The notes: generated from the sequence alone by a model not told the origin. 64,000 nt of DNA from CAIOZA01 sp964464375 (GCA_964464375.1 CAYXFU010000002.1:1-64000); one strand, 5' to 3'; numbered from the stretch's first letter, positions 51,544 through 62,218 are shown. Program-made: numbers and translations.

Positions 51544-51883
51544 CTTGCTTTTATACTTAATTGATAAAAATCAAAATCAATATATCAAATATCATACCTT
51601 TTTTCTAAATATTTTTTCAACAATTAGTTCAAACAATTTTTAATGATTGTAAAAATATCGTATTTTTGAATTATGAGGAGTTTAACATTAGTAGCAAATA
51701 CTTGTCAAGTCATTAAAGGAACAATCCGTGGAGGTTCCTTTCTGTCTTGTATTGCTTGCAAATTATCCCTTATTAAATCTCTTCATAATTCCACCTATCA
51801 ATCCTTATAGCTTATTCTTAAGCCATTGTTGTTACCATTATTCTAAATCGTATTTAAAATTAAACAAAATAAAGGATATTAAA
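51544..51883. other. divergent spacer between flhF and lat
   Basis: 340 bases with no gene. No sigma-28 or sigma-54 site was found for flhF. The frame continuing into the transaminase from 51728 is not needed because the ATG at 51884 has aaagga seven bases upstream. No other structure is seen. Confidence 0.55.
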
Positions 51884-53248
51884 ATGTCACTCGTAAACAG
51901 TTTGATGGTTGATTATCAACCAAAGTATAATGTTGAGGCTAAAGATGTTCATGGTGAACTATCTAAACACATGTTAGCCGATGGATTTGATTTTGTTCTC
52001 GATCTGAACCAAAGCAATGGTTCACATTTTATTGACAAAGTTAGTGGTAAAAACTATCTCGATTTCTTTTCATTTTTTGCGGCAATGCCTATTGGTATTA
52101 ATCATCCTAAAATGAATAATGAATCATTTATCAATTATCTTGGTAAAATTGCACTTAACAAGCCATCTAATTCTGATGTTTATACAGAACAGATGGCTAC
52201 TTTTGTTAAAACATTTTTCAAAGTTGCAGTTCCTGATTACTTCAAATACATTTTCATGATTGATGGCGGTGCACTAGCCGTTGAGAATGCTCTCAAAACT
52301 GCATTCGACTGGAAAGTCAGAAAGAATTTCAAAAAAGGATACACTTCTGAGCGTGGACATAAAATCATTCATTTTCAGCAAGCATTCCATGGTAGAAGCG
52401 GTTATACAATGTCGATGACAAACACTGATCCTGCTAAGATCCTACTTTATCCTAAATTTGATTGGCCCAGAATTACCAATCCAAAACTCGAGTTTCCATT
52501 GAATGATGAGAGAATCAATACTACCATTGCTCTCGAAAAACAAGCCATCGAGGAGATTAAATCAGCATTCATGAATAATAAAGATGACATCGCTGCTATT
52601 ATCATTGAACCAATTCAATGCGAAGGTGGAGACATTCATTTCAGAACTGAGTTCCTACAGGAACTTAGAAATTTTGCAGATGATAATGAAGCTCTTCTTA
52701 TATTCGATGAAGTTCAAACCGGTTTGGGTATGACCGGTAAGATGTGGTGCCATCAGCATCATGATGTCAAACCCGATATTCTTGTGTTTGGCAAAAAAGT
52801 ACAGACTTGTGGGATACTTGTTTCCGATCGTATTGATGACATTCCCGAAAATGTCTTCCATACTTCGAGCAGAATTAATTCTACCTGGGGTAGCAATCTT
52901 GTCGATATGGTCAGGTCAACAAAATATCTTGAGATAATCGAAGAAGATGACTTAGTAGGCAATGCTCAAAGAATGGGGGATTATCTAAAAAATAAAATAA
53001 ATGATCTTTATGAGAAATATCCTAATCTCGTCGGTAATCCAAGAGGACGAGGATTATTAAGAGCATTCTCTATGCCTACTGCCGAACTAAGAAATCAGTT
53101 CAGAAATGAATGTTATTCACGTGGGTTCATCATCCTGGGTTGTGGCGACAGAAGCATCAGGTTTAGACCTGCATTGGATGTAACTCAAGACACTATTGAT
53201 TTGGGTATCAATTTAATTGAAAATATTTTTAACGACATGAAGCAATAA
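51884..53248 (+). CDS. lat: L-lysine 6-transaminase
   Basis: A 454-residue class III PLP aminotransferase that converts lysine to allysine (aminoadipate semialdehyde) with 2-oxoglutarate. Distinctive family phrases are LDLNQSNGSHFIDKVSGKNYLDFFSFFAAMPIG, KPSNSDVYT, IDGGALAVENALKTAFDWK, AFHGRSGYTMSMTNTDPAK, IIEPIQCEGGD, and IFDEVQTGLGMTGKMW with Asp for the ring nitrogen. The PLP Lys is in VFGKKVQTCG. The length matches the family. It stands alone; lysine breakdown or osmolyte (aminoadipate-type) synthesis is possible. Confidence 0.93.
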   Translation: MSLVNSLMVDYQPKYNVEAKDVHGELSKHMLADGFDFVLDLNQSNGSHFIDKVSGKNYLDFFSFFAAMPIGINHPKMNNESFINYLGKIALNKPSNSDVYTEQMATFVKTFFKVAVPDYFKYIFMIDGGALAVENALKTAFDWKVRKNFKKGYTSERGHKIIHFQQAFHGRSGYTMSMTNTDPAKILLYPKFDWPRITNPKLEFPLNDERINTTIALEKQAIEEIKSAFMNNKDDIAAIIIEPIQCEGGDIHFRTEFLQELRNFADDNEALLIFDEVQTGLGMTGKMWCHQHHDVKPDILVFGKKVQTCGILVSDRIDDIPENVFHTSSRINSTWGSNLVDMVRSTKYLEIIEEDDLVGNAQRMGDYLKNKINDLYEKYPNLVGNPRGRGLLRAFSMPTAELRNQFRNECYSRGFIILGCGDRSIRFRPALDVTQDTIDLGINLIENIFNDMKQ

Positions 53249-53286
53249 TACTATTTAATTAATTCAAATTTTAAAAACGGAATAAA

Positions 53287-53595
53287 TACCGTTTCTTTGA
53301 AATCATCAAAACTATTTCGCAAATTGCAATGTATTTAATTCCATCTCCGATTGTCGGAGAGTGTAGGGTGAGGACAATTTCGTGTTTGTGTTCAGCTACG
53401 TAGTAGCTAAATCTTAATAGAAAATAAATCAACAAAACAGATCAAAGCTCCGTAGGAGCGGCATAAAAAAAAACAAAACAATGCAATTAATGCAAAAGTG
53501 CAATTCAATATTAAAGCAGTGTGAAAAATAAGGAGGTTACAGAAAATTTAAATAACTCTTCGTTCATCAAAACGATGCAACTCAATGCAATTTGT
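53287..53595. repeat. composite repeat with paired GTA-loop hairpins
   Basis: The block contains accgtttctttgaaat/atttcgcaaattgcaa (53287-53330), TCTCCGA-TTG-TCGGAGA (53344-53360), paired hairpins GCTAC-GTA-GTAGC (53395-53407) and GCTCC-GTA-GGAGC (53447-53459) 39 bases apart, and a partial TGCAA-array unit (53473-53595) with tttaaataact and ttcat like the unit at 3181. Confidence 0.75.
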
Positions 53596-53600
53596 TTTCA

Positions 53601-53664
53601 GCTACGTAGCGGCGAACTATTTGTAGAAAACAAATATTAAAACGAATCGAAGCTCCATCGGAGC
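53601..53664. repeat. second paired-hairpin element
   Basis: GCTACGTAGC (53601-53610) followed by GGCGAA, then after 41 bases GCTCC-ATC-GGAGC (53652-53664) and the conserved tail gaccta. It is a diverged copy of the 44224 and 53395 elements; loop and tail changes show that the stem of the right arm stays paired. Confidence 0.65.
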
Positions 53665-53677
53665 GACCTAAAAAAAT

Positions 53678-53882
53678 GAAAGCTCGATGCAATCGATGCA
53701 AAAGTGCAAAGCCAAATGTAAGATGATTGAAATACAAGTAGGTTATAGAAAAATAACATAACTCTATATTCATTCAAATAGTGCAAATAGTGCAATTTAC
53801 TTTCGAAAAGATGCAATCTTTTTGAAAGTTGGATACATAAACTAGATTATTAAAATGCTCGATGCAAACGATGCAACTTTTG
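53678..53882. repeat. copy B of the ~200-bp TGCAA-array repeat
   Basis: TGCAA words at 53688, 53697 and 53705 are followed by gatgattgaaa, gtaggtta, a second TGCAA pair, the hairpin at 53800-53828 (same 13-bp stem as 3305-3333), aaactagattattaaaat and a last pair of TGCAA words. It matches 3181-3395 along almost its whole length. It ends about 20 bases from the true 3' end of the broken receptor gene. Confidence 0.75.
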
Positions 53883-53902
53883 ATCCAAAACACACAAAAA
53901 TC

Positions 53903-56343
53903 TTAAATATGCAAACTTAATTGGAATACCACATTTCGCCTTTCACCCCAGCTGGCTGAACTAAAGTATGCACCTTTAAGGATGTAGCTATTATCCAACA
54001 GATTATTGATGTAGATTGATGGTTCTACAAAGGCTTCATTCTTCAAATGAATTTTATAACCTATTGAAACATTGACCAGATGGTATGGACTAACGTGAGC
54101 CTGAGAATTAAAGTCAAATTAACCTGTTCCATATTCGCTGATATTCTCATTCCCATTAGTTAAACCCGATCCATAAAGGTATGAAGCATTAATATACCAA
54201 TTTTCAGGCAGATAGTTGATTTCTGCAGAAATAGATAGTCTTTGGTCGTGGTCTAGATCAGTAGCCTTGCCAGCGTCGGTTATGGGCAGAAAACCACCTG
54301 TTATTGCACCGCTACCATAGGCATGTATGATCGATGAATTTATGAAAGCTGTTATTGGTATAGTTGGATGAGAATAAGACAATCCTAATTCGAGACCGGT
54401 AGTCTGAACTCTTTCAATATTTACCTGCGTCTTAATAGAACTGGAGCCAATAACCTGATCGTCAACTCCAGGTGTAGCCATCTTATAAAAAACTGCGGTT
54501 TTGAGTATTATACCATTGCTGAAAGTGTGTAGGTAAGTTCCTTCGTAAAAATCATCCTTCTCCGGTAATGTAGGAACTGAATTATTATTAGATCCGGTTA
54601 TCTGTCTTAACCCTTCAGTACTGGTTGGCATGAAGAGCCTACCATAGTAAACATAGATGGTATTTTGCATATCGAGAAAGAAATGCATTTTAATTCTTGG
54701 ACTGAATTGATTCTGTAAACTAATATTTGGTGCTATATGCTGATCATATCTGCATCCAAGATCAACGCGGCACCAATCGAATGGTTGATATTCACTCTGA
54801 GCAAATAGTCCAAAATCTGATCCTGAATATTGTGATTGAATCTCCGGTCCGGCTTTGAGTAAACTATCTCTTGTAGTGAAAAGCTCTTTTCCTGACGTAA
54901 AGTTAATGGTAAATCCTGTAACAATTTTCAATTCCTTAGATAATCTATTATCGAATTTACTTCTGATACCAAATGTATTAAAATCCCTTTTTTCTGAAAG
55001 AGCATATCCATTGGTATCTCCGGGGATATGGAAAGAAGCAGGGCTCGAATTGCCCACATCGTACTTCAAGCCACCCTGGCGCATGGAAAATCCAACGAAC
55101 AGATTCATTTCTTTGTCTTGTTCCGAGGACAAAGTATGATAGTATGAAATTGTTTGAAATGAATTATAACTTGATTGGTTATCAGCAGCAAAGCCCTGAG
55201 TCTTAATGTCAAATGGTACTTGATTTTGAGTAGAGCCATAATTTAAATTAACAGTAACATAGTCATTGTTTGTTATTGGATAGTCCATTTTACTATATAG
55301 AAAATAATCGGTTCCATGATCATTAAATAGAACTGGTGTTGGTTGATCAACTCTTCTGTCAGTCTCCTGCCTTGCAAACGATACAAAATATCCAAGTAAC
55401 CCAATGTGATTGCTTAAAGATAGTGATTGACCATTTGAATTTATTGACCGAAAAAGTCCTACTTTTCCTCCCAGAGTGTCACCTTTAATATTAGATGAGG
55501 CTCCAATAGGTAATTCTTTACCAGGTTTAAATGGAGAAGTGCCATTCAAAACCAGATAACTACCAACATAACTCTTAAAATCCAAATGGAAATGACCTGT
55601 TGGTACAATTGTTTGAATATCCATAATGGCGGCAGTTTGACCACCATATTCCGCTGGAAATCCACCGGTTAAAATAGTCATTTTTTCTATTGCTTTCAAG
55701 TCAACTATTTCGTTCAATCCACCAAAAATGCCTAAAGGTATTGGAACATCATCTATGTAGTAGGAGTACTCGCCATGCTGGCCACGAATATGTATTTCAC
55801 CTGTCGGTGCTTTAACTGCTCCAATAACATTTTGTTGGATCAGATCAGAGATTCTGAGGGTAGGGGAGGAGTGAAATGTTTCAGTATTGAAAAGCAGGTT
55901 TCCTGTATTGACCTGAATTTTCTGCAATTCCAACAACTTGTATGCTGAAACTGTGACTGACTCAGATGTTACAAAGTGATTTGGTTTTAAATATATTTTT
56001 ATTTGATTAAAATTTGAGTCAATGTTAATGTTAGCATTATATTCTGAATATTCTTTAAATGAAACTGAAAGGTTATATTTACCTGGGTTTAACTGTGATA
56101 TTCTCACTTGACCTGCAGAATTTGTATAAAAAAGGGCACCGGTTATATTGTTCTCTTTGAGTGCAACTGTAGCCGAAATGAGGGGCGAAGAATCTACTGA
56201 ATCAAGGACATTGACAGTAAATGCGACTGTACTTTGAGTAGTCTCACCGGAATTATCACAAATCAAATTTTCGATGTGATCAATAATACCAGAACAATAT
56301 ATAGTCTGAATAAAGTATGTTGAAAATTAAATTCTTGATTCAT
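53903..56343 (-). pseudogene. TonB-dependent receptor with a frameshift and a nonsense codon
   Basis: The main frame (54119-56266) encodes 715 residues: an N-terminal carboxypeptidase-like domain (VAFTVNVLDSVDSSPLISATVAL), a plug (SDLIQQNVIGAVKAPTGEIHIRGQ, ILTGGFPAEYGGQ) and a barrel. Two lesions are visible. A TAA at 54119-54121 cuts the last 71 residues, which continue in the same frame to 53903 and contain NLLDNSYILKGAY and the terminal strand VVFQLSLHI. At the 5' end an ATG at 56343 opens a signal-peptide frame (TLFRLYIVLVLLITSK) that stops at 56263; one base insertion near 56265-56271 would join it to the main frame. This is a recent pseudogene of a surface receptor. Confidence 0.88.
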
Positions 56344-56442
56344 TTAGATTCAAATTTGATATAGTAATTTTGAATATTATTAGTGCGTAAGAGACTTTAC
56401 AAATAGATAAATATTTTAGTGTCAAGTCCAGATCAATAATTA

Positions 56443-56479
56443 CAAAAAACAGCCTGTGATCATTCAATGTACAGGCTGT
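56443..56479 (-). terminator. intrinsic terminator
   Basis: ACAGCCTGT (56449-56457) and ACAGGCTGT (56471-56479) form a 9-bp stem; on the minus strand it is followed by a T run (complement of 56443-56448). It is 20 bases past the stop of the gene at 56500. Confidence 0.9.
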
Positions 56480-56499
56480 CGGAAACAATATAACATTTT

Positions 56500-58722
56500 T
56501 TAATATTTCACAAACTTCTGGATTTGGTGAAATTTTCCTTGAGAAATTTGCAGGAAATATACTCCTGCTGATAAACTTGAGATATCATAAGTGTAATTGT
56601 TATAAATTTGTTCACAAGAATTGAGAGCGAATGTTTTAATAAGACTTAAATTATTACTATAAATCCTGCAATCAACAACATCTGACAATAGATTAGAAAT
56701 ACTTATAGTAATCTGTGTGTTAGCCGGATTTGGTATCACAAAAATAAGTCCTTTGGCTAGAAAATTATCCTTAACATCTGTTCCCAAATCTGGCATAAGC
56801 CATTTAGTGATATCTCCATATGATGAACCTGATACAAAAAACTCAGCTTTATTATGAACAGCCATGCAAGCTATATTGCCATAATTCTCCTGATCATTTT
56901 TTATATCTTCATAAATGAAAATATCCTTAACTGTAGTAATATTCCATATTTTGGCAAAATCACCAAAAGTTCCAAGCAAATATTTGCTACCATTTATAAA
57001 TGATATTTTCATATCGTCTGCTGGAAAAGATTCGGTGCCATCACTAAATTTTGTGAGACCGGGAAGCAACTTTATAAATTTCCAATCCGGAATGCTATAA
57101 ACTCGAACATTATTGTCACCACAAGCAACCGCTATAATATCATTATTTTGTGAGAAAGAGATGTCAGTAACACCATTTATCCAGTCGGGTGAGAATATAT
57201 CACCGGTTGTTTCTTTTTTCCAATTTAATGTATTTAGTATAGATATTGTTTCAATGTATCTGTTAGAAATAGCAATAAATTTCCCGTCAGCAGAAAATTG
57301 TACAGAATTAACTTCTTCACCTAAATCAAGTTTGATAATCTCTTTCCAGTCAGATGTTCGCAGTACTATTGATGAGTCAAGCGCACTGCCTAGAATTAAT
57401 AATTCTCCGTTTGGAGAAAAAGTCACATGAGATTTGAAACTAGAAAAATCTGATTTAGTATAAACAATAGTGTTTGTTACTAAGTCCCAAATGTTCAATC
57501 TGGATTCAGGTGAACCTGATACTGAAGCCAGATACTTACTGTCCTTAGAGAATCCAATACTTTTGACTGGATTCAAATGCCCAACTAAAGTATTTAAGAG
57601 TTTACCTGAATCGATGTTCCAAAGCTTGATAATTCCATCTTCTCCACCAGTCGCGATGTACTTATTATTAGGGCTGATTTTAATGTCATTTATGGGACCT
57701 GTACACATATCACCAGCATAATCTTTATAGACTAAACTTGAATTTAAATTGTCCAGATTGAGTTCGTAGACTTTATCGTATTTAACACCAAGAACTTTAT
57801 TATCTCCAAATGGACAATAAAATGGATACTGACCAAGATTATTAGTCTTCCTTTCAATTTTTTGTGTATTAATATCCAGAATTTTTAAATAATAATTATC
57901 AAAAAATATTATGAACTTCTGTCCATCTTTAGACTGGAACATCTTGCTAGGTTTGTACTCGGTTGTTTTAAGAGAAAATGACTTCGAATAATCTGTAGTA
58001 CTTATAATGCAGATTTCATTTTCAGTTTCTATTGTAGGATCAGCATCACCGGTTGTTACAACAATTGATTTACCATCGGAGGTATAATCCCAATTAATTA
58101 TACCATTAGAAAAATCTGGGAGATATTTTTTTGTAGTATCTTGAAAATTACAGACATAGAGGTTATTTTGAGTTGTTATGATGAACCTTTGATTATCAGG
58201 AGATATCGCAAAATCATAATTAAAATAGTTATTTGCAAATTGTCCTAAATGAACAGAATCCATCTTGAAAGAAGCAATATCAAAATAATACATATTAATG
58301 GATTTTGATTGGATATTTGCAATAAAGAATTTTGAACCATCTGGTGAAAACTTCATTGTTGGGGATGAAATGTTGAATATTTCAGTATATAGTTTTTTGT
58401 TTTCAGAGATATTCCAGATATCTAACTGATTGATACCTCTGGAAAATACAGCTAGTAGTTTAGAATCAGGTGAAAAAACGATTGGATAGATGTCCGTTCC
58501 TTCTTGTTCGAAAATTGATTTTTTAGTAATTAAATCAATAACTTTGATTTTCTTTGGCTGACCGGAAAAAAAACCAGCCAGATATCTGAATTCCGAAGAA
58601 ATGGAAGCCGCAGAAATATTCGCATCAATACCTTTGTTATTCCAAATAGTATTAGAAGACTGAAGTGATGGAGTAAAAATATAAAGAAAAACTATTAAAG
58701 CAAGTGTAAATTTATTTTTCAT
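56500..58722 (-). CDS. secreted WD40-propeller protein with sorting tail
   Basis: A 740-residue exported protein with a signal peptide (residues 1-22). At least ten WD40-like blades follow, in two propellers (IVFSPDSKLLAVFSRGINQLDIWNISEN, ISPNNKYIATGGEDGIIKLWNIDSGKLLNTLVGHLNPVKSIGFSKDSKYLASVSG and more, each quoted in part). The last 80 residues (FVIPNPANTQITISI, ... YDISSLSAGVYFLQIS) are a type A sorting domain. It is probably a surface protein-binding platform. A terminator follows. Confidence 0.85.
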   Translation of the reverse strand: MKNKFTLALIVFLYIFTPSLQSSNTIWNNKGIDANISAASISSEFRYLAGFFSGQPKKIKVIDLITKKSIFEQEGTDIYPIVFSPDSKLLAVFSRGINQLDIWNISENKKLYTEIFNISSPTMKFSPDGSKFFIANIQSKSINMYYFDIASFKMDSVHLGQFANNYFNYDFAISPDNQRFIITTQNNLYVCNFQDTTKKYLPDFSNGIINWDYTSDGKSIVVTTGDADPTIETENEICIISTTDYSKSFSLKTTEYKPSKMFQSKDGQKFIIFFDNYYLKILDINTQKIERKTNNLGQYPFYCPFGDNKVLGVKYDKVYELNLDNLNSSLVYKDYAGDMCTGPINDIKISPNNKYIATGGEDGIIKLWNIDSGKLLNTLVGHLNPVKSIGFSKDSKYLASVSGSPESRLNIWDLVTNTIVYTKSDFSSFKSHVTFSPNGELLILGSALDSSIVLRTSDWKEIIKLDLGEEVNSVQFSADGKFIAISNRYIETISILNTLNWKKETTGDIFSPDWINGVTDISFSQNNDIIAVACGDNNVRVYSIPDWKFIKLLPGLTKFSDGTESFPADDMKISFINGSKYLLGTFGDFAKIWNITTVKDIFIYEDIKNDQENYGNIACMAVHNKAEFFVSGSSYGDITKWLMPDLGTDVKDNFLAKGLIFVIPNPANTQITISISNLLSDVVDCRIYSNNLSLIKTFALNSCEQIYNNYTYDISSLSAGVYFLQISQGKFHQIQKFVKY

Positions 58723-58830
58723 AATTGTAACTCATAAGTGGTTAGTAAACATTCGCAATTTAAATGATTTTTATAAAAGTTTTAAATTAATCTAAAAAAT
58801 TAATCTAGATAGAAAACAAAATTAGACACT

Positions 58831-60219
58831 TCAGATCAATTCCTTGACTGCTGTTTTTCGAATTTCATTAAGTAAATATTTTTCATTCTTATTAATTACT
58901 TCAAAGAAAATTCTTAAAGTTTCATCTATTAGGATTTTCTGTTCCAGTATTTTAGTATGGTAACTTCCCTGAATCGTCTGCAACTCAGAATACATGGATT
59001 TCAGATCAGCAAGAGTATTGGTACCGTTTATCTTTAATTGAATATCAAGAACCTTCTGAAAATCTTCTTTAATACCTTTCCTTTTTCTTCTCTTCCGCCA
59101 TAACATTAATCCTATGATAACAGTATATAAACCTCCAGCTCCAGTACCTATTTTAGCTAACAGCTCAGCATACCTCTCGTAGAATTTAGGGGCATTTTTA
59201 TCTAAATATCGTTTGGTTCCTTCGTGTAATGGAAAAGCAAAATTGATATTATTAAAACTCTTTCCATAAGTAGTTAAATCAATTAGGTCTGTTTCTTCAA
59301 CTGCTGTTTTAACAAGTTCATAAATAAACTCATCGTCAACTTCTTCTCTGCAAGCTAGCACAAAATCCTGTCTTATGGTCAATACAGGACTCTCAGGAAA
59401 TTCACCATAAGTTCCTTTTGGCAGAAGAAACGGAGTAAAGAACTTGTTTCGTAAGCAAAAACCTTCAACCGATGATCCATTCTTATACATCCTATAATCA
59501 TCGAGACTAAATAATTTGAATTCTTTCCTCGAATTAAAGAATTTATTAAGCCGATTGTTTGAAGAGAAATTCACAGGAATTATTCCTATTTCCACATCAT
59601 AAGGTATAGGCTCATCTTTTTTGTAAAGATTGTAAAAATCAAGTTTCATGATGCTGTCACGAGCTCTTTGGTCGAGTTTTAAAAAGTCAGGATCCTCACG
59701 GTTGAATTTACTCATCAAGAAGTTGACATTTTTTAAATTTACCCCCAGATCTATAAGAATATTTTGAATAAAATCTTTCTCATTGCTAAGAATTAACACC
59801 TTAGAATTGACAAATAAATCTTCGATAGAGACAGGATTTAATTTTTCTTTATTATATGCTATATACAGAATTCTTGAACTTATTGGAAATACAGCTCTTA
59901 CCTTATTATGCTGATTATTTATTGTATCTTTATTAATGTAATTTGAATTTGAAATTACAGCCATGTCATACTTCGAACTATCCATAAGATGTCTGACATT
60001 ATTTGTAAATTGAAATGAAGCATTAGTATCGAGTTTAGCTTTGAATTTTTTACCTACTCTCTCATAATTTTTATTTATTATTTTATTTAACTTAGAATAT
60101 TCCACAATCCTCTTAGTCGCAGAAACCGCAACATCATAATTGTTTTTATTACTGCAAGAAAGAAGTGAAGTCAATATAAGTAGTGACACAATCAGTTTTA
60201 GCTTTTTCATATTCGTCAT
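58831..60219 (-). CDS. TAXI-like solute-binding lipoprotein with membrane span
   Basis: A 462-residue protein. Lipoprotein signal with Cys22 (LLSC) is followed by a periplasmic substrate-binding domain (residues 27-350) of the NMT1/TAXI-TRAP type: YDVAVSATKRIVEYSKLN, YDMAVISNSNYI, FPISSRILYIAYNKE, SPVLTIRQDFVLACREEVDDEFIYELVKT, and INFAFPLHEGTKRYLDKNAPKFYERY. A span (357-374) and a positively charged cytosolic tail with a coiled coil follow. TRAP permease genes are not next to it, so it may be a signalling receptor using a solute-binding fold. The upstream gene lies 76 bases away. Confidence 0.75.
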   Translation of the reverse strand: MTNMKKLKLIVSLLILTSLLSCSNKNNYDVAVSATKRIVEYSKLNKIINKNYERVGKKFKAKLDTNASFQFTNNVRHLMDSSKYDMAVISNSNYINKDTINNQHNKVRAVFPISSRILYIAYNKEKLNPVSIEDLFVNSKVLILSNEKDFIQNILIDLGVNLKNVNFLMSKFNREDPDFLKLDQRARDSIMKLDFYNLYKKDEPIPYDVEIGIIPVNFSSNNRLNKFFNSRKEFKLFSLDDYRMYKNGSSVEGFCLRNKFFTPFLLPKGTYGEFPESPVLTIRQDFVLACREEVDDEFIYELVKTAVEETDLIDLTTYGKSFNNINFAFPLHEGTKRYLDKNAPKFYERYAELLAKIGTGAGGLYTVIIGLMLWRKRRKRKGIKEDFQKVLDIQLKINGTNTLADLKSMYSELQTIQGSYHTKILEQKILIDETLRIFFEVINKNEKYLLNEIRKTAVKELI

Positions 60220-60295
60220 GGATCAATTTATGATTAAAGAATATATTATTATAATTGATTTAGTATGTCAGATTTAATTTATTTTTATAATCTAC

Positions 60296-62218
60296 TTATT
60301 TCTTATAAATTTTAAACAAATAACCGTGAGTATAAATAATATTCTCGATTCTATCTTTTTCTGACGGATTTGTATTATCCCAAATATTATTATTTTGATC
60401 TTTGTCATTTGTAATATCAAAATATTTTTGCTTTTCTAGATCTGTGTACACAAAACGTCTATCCTTTAAAAATATTCCAAATCCTTCAAGCTCCCATTTC
60501 CTGATGTCATTAGTGTTTAGAGAGATAGTATATCTATCCTCGGGTATAGGTTTGAATAATGAGTAACCTTTCAAACTGTTGTATAATTTAATGTTTTGAG
60601 GGGTTGAGTTTCCGCCAAGCAAATCAATAATGGTCGGATAAATGTCAAGATTGGCAACTGTTCTTTGCTTATTAATTCTAAGATTTGCCATTAACTCTGG
60701 AAATTTATCCGATAATGCTTTTGGGATATAGATTAACATAGGAATATTTTGGATCTCATCATAAAATGAATATAGACGGTGAGTAGAAATATGATTGGGG
60801 GTATCTGTTTCACCATGGTCGGCAGTTATAATTATTACCGTATTTTCAAGAAGCTTTTTACTCTTCAGAAGATTAAACAATTTCTCATAACCGTAATCCA
60901 AAACAGCTGCAGCATTACGATACTTAGAATCATAATTAGGCTTATTCGGCATCAACTGACTTTCCTGCTGAAAAGGAAAGTGCAAAGAATTGGAATTGTA
61001 CATAGCACCGAATGGTTGTTTGGTAGATAGCTCACTAATAATCTCACAAAATTTATTCATTGCGGCTAATTCATCAATGCCATCATTTGCAGTTTTCCCA
61101 CTTATATTCTCACCGGTAAAGAAGTAATCAGGTCTGGGAGTAAAAAATAATGGAAAGTTTGCCCATTGGTAAAACTGAGCAGAAACCACAGCTGTAGTCA
61201 TCCCAGCTTTCTTCTCCCAATCCCAGATCAGTGGCGTCGAATGAAGTTTGGTTTCTGATTCATAAGGAGCAACACCCGTTTGAATGGATGTTACAGAAAC
61301 ATCAGTTGCACTTGAATTAGTAAAAGCATTATCAAAATATACACACTGATCTCCATTTTCTTCAACCCATGATTTTAGTATGGGCATAGGGCAATTTTTA
61401 TCTGCTAAATCGAATGCTTTTTTTCCGAAGGATTCATTCAAAAGAAATATGATATTGAATTTTTCTCTTGGAGTAAAATATTCAACAGCTCTCCGATTTG
61501 GCTGATGGAGACCTGATGGCGGGATCAATCTCATTTTGTTAATTGATGAAATAAATGAAGTAGTTATATCTAATCTCTTATTAACAGATTTTAGGGTTAC
61601 ATTCGTTAGAACAAATAAATAAATGACTAATCCAACAAGAAGAACTATAAGATTGTTCTTCTTGGATGTTTCGCGATATTTTACTGGTTTGATGTTAAAT
61701 ATAAAATATACAACTGCCCAAAGAACGAAGAATATTATTATATCCCAGTTTAAAAGATATTCCCTGATATATGCCTTCTGATAATTAGGATTATTAACAA
61801 AGAAGAGAATTTTTGATAAAGATAGAAAATCCCCGAATTCGAAAAATACGGCTACACTCGCAACCAAAAGGAAAGATAATAAAAAAGTAACTATAATAGA
61901 AAAAATTATTTCTTCACGTCTCTTTAATATTCGTTTTATTTGATAGATCGATAAAAAGAAAATTAAACTTAATAATATTCCTTTCGCATAAATATATAAA
62001 TTGAGTTCATATATTGGATCACGTTTGTAGGTGCATATAAATTCGATTGCACTAAAGAATACAAAAAGAAAAAACCATCCTCTCAAAACATAAGAAAATA
62101 AAATGAGTTTGATAATATCTTTCGTAAAAATATTCTTGAAAAGCTGTGTTGCCTTATTCATAGTATTAATATAAAATAATTGTGATTTGAACAAGTTGTC
62201 TGACAAATATTTTTTCAT
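60296..62218 (-). CDS. sulfatase-family membrane transferase (LtaS/EptA-like)
   Basis: A 640-residue inner-membrane enzyme. About five membrane spans lie in residues 37-210. A periplasmic alkaline-phosphatase/sulfatase domain follows: NIIFLLNESFGKK with metal ligand Glu262, a nucleophile region NSSATDVSVTSIQTG (Thr305), and IIITADHGETDTP with Asp and His ligands. It would transfer phosphoethanolamine or glycerol phosphate to lipid A or glycans. The exact acceptor is not clear. The same strand carries the TAXI-like gene 76 bases downstream. Confidence 0.87.
   Translation of the reverse strand: MKKYLSDNLFKSQLFYINTMNKATQLFKNIFTKDIIKLILFSYVLRGWFFLFVFFSAIEFICTYKRDPIYELNLYIYAKGILLSLIFFLSIYQIKRILKRREEIIFSIIVTFLLSFLLVASVAVFFEFGDFLSLSKILFFVNNPNYQKAYIREYLLNWDIIIFFVLWAVVYFIFNIKPVKYRETSKKNNLIVLLVGLVIYLFVLTNVTLKSVNKRLDITTSFISSINKMRLIPPSGLHQPNRRAVEYFTPREKFNIIFLLNESFGKKAFDLADKNCPMPILKSWVEENGDQCVYFDNAFTNSSATDVSVTSIQTGVAPYESETKLHSTPLIWDWEKKAGMTTAVVSAQFYQWANFPLFFTPRPDYFFTGENISGKTANDGIDELAAMNKFCEIISELSTKQPFGAMYNSNSLHFPFQQESQLMPNKPNYDSKYRNAAAVLDYGYEKLFNLLKSKKLLENTVIIITADHGETDTPNHISTHRLYSFYDEIQNIPMLIYIPKALSDKFPELMANLRINKQRTVANLDIYPTIIDLLGGNSTPQNIKLYNSLKGYSLFKPIPEDRYTISLNTNDIRKWELEGFGIFLKDRRFVYTDLEKQKYFDITNDKDQNNNIWDNTNPSEKDRIENIIYTHGYLFKIYKK

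Noticed and set aside
53582..53773. 63-codon minus-strand frame with basic residues
   Set aside because: It is made of the paired-hairpin element and a TGCAA array read backwards.
53473..53882. CRISPR-like look of the TGCAA and hairpin repeats
   Set aside because: Repeat words are only 5 bases and spaced 8-9 bases; no 24-40 base direct repeats with unique spacers, and no cas genes.
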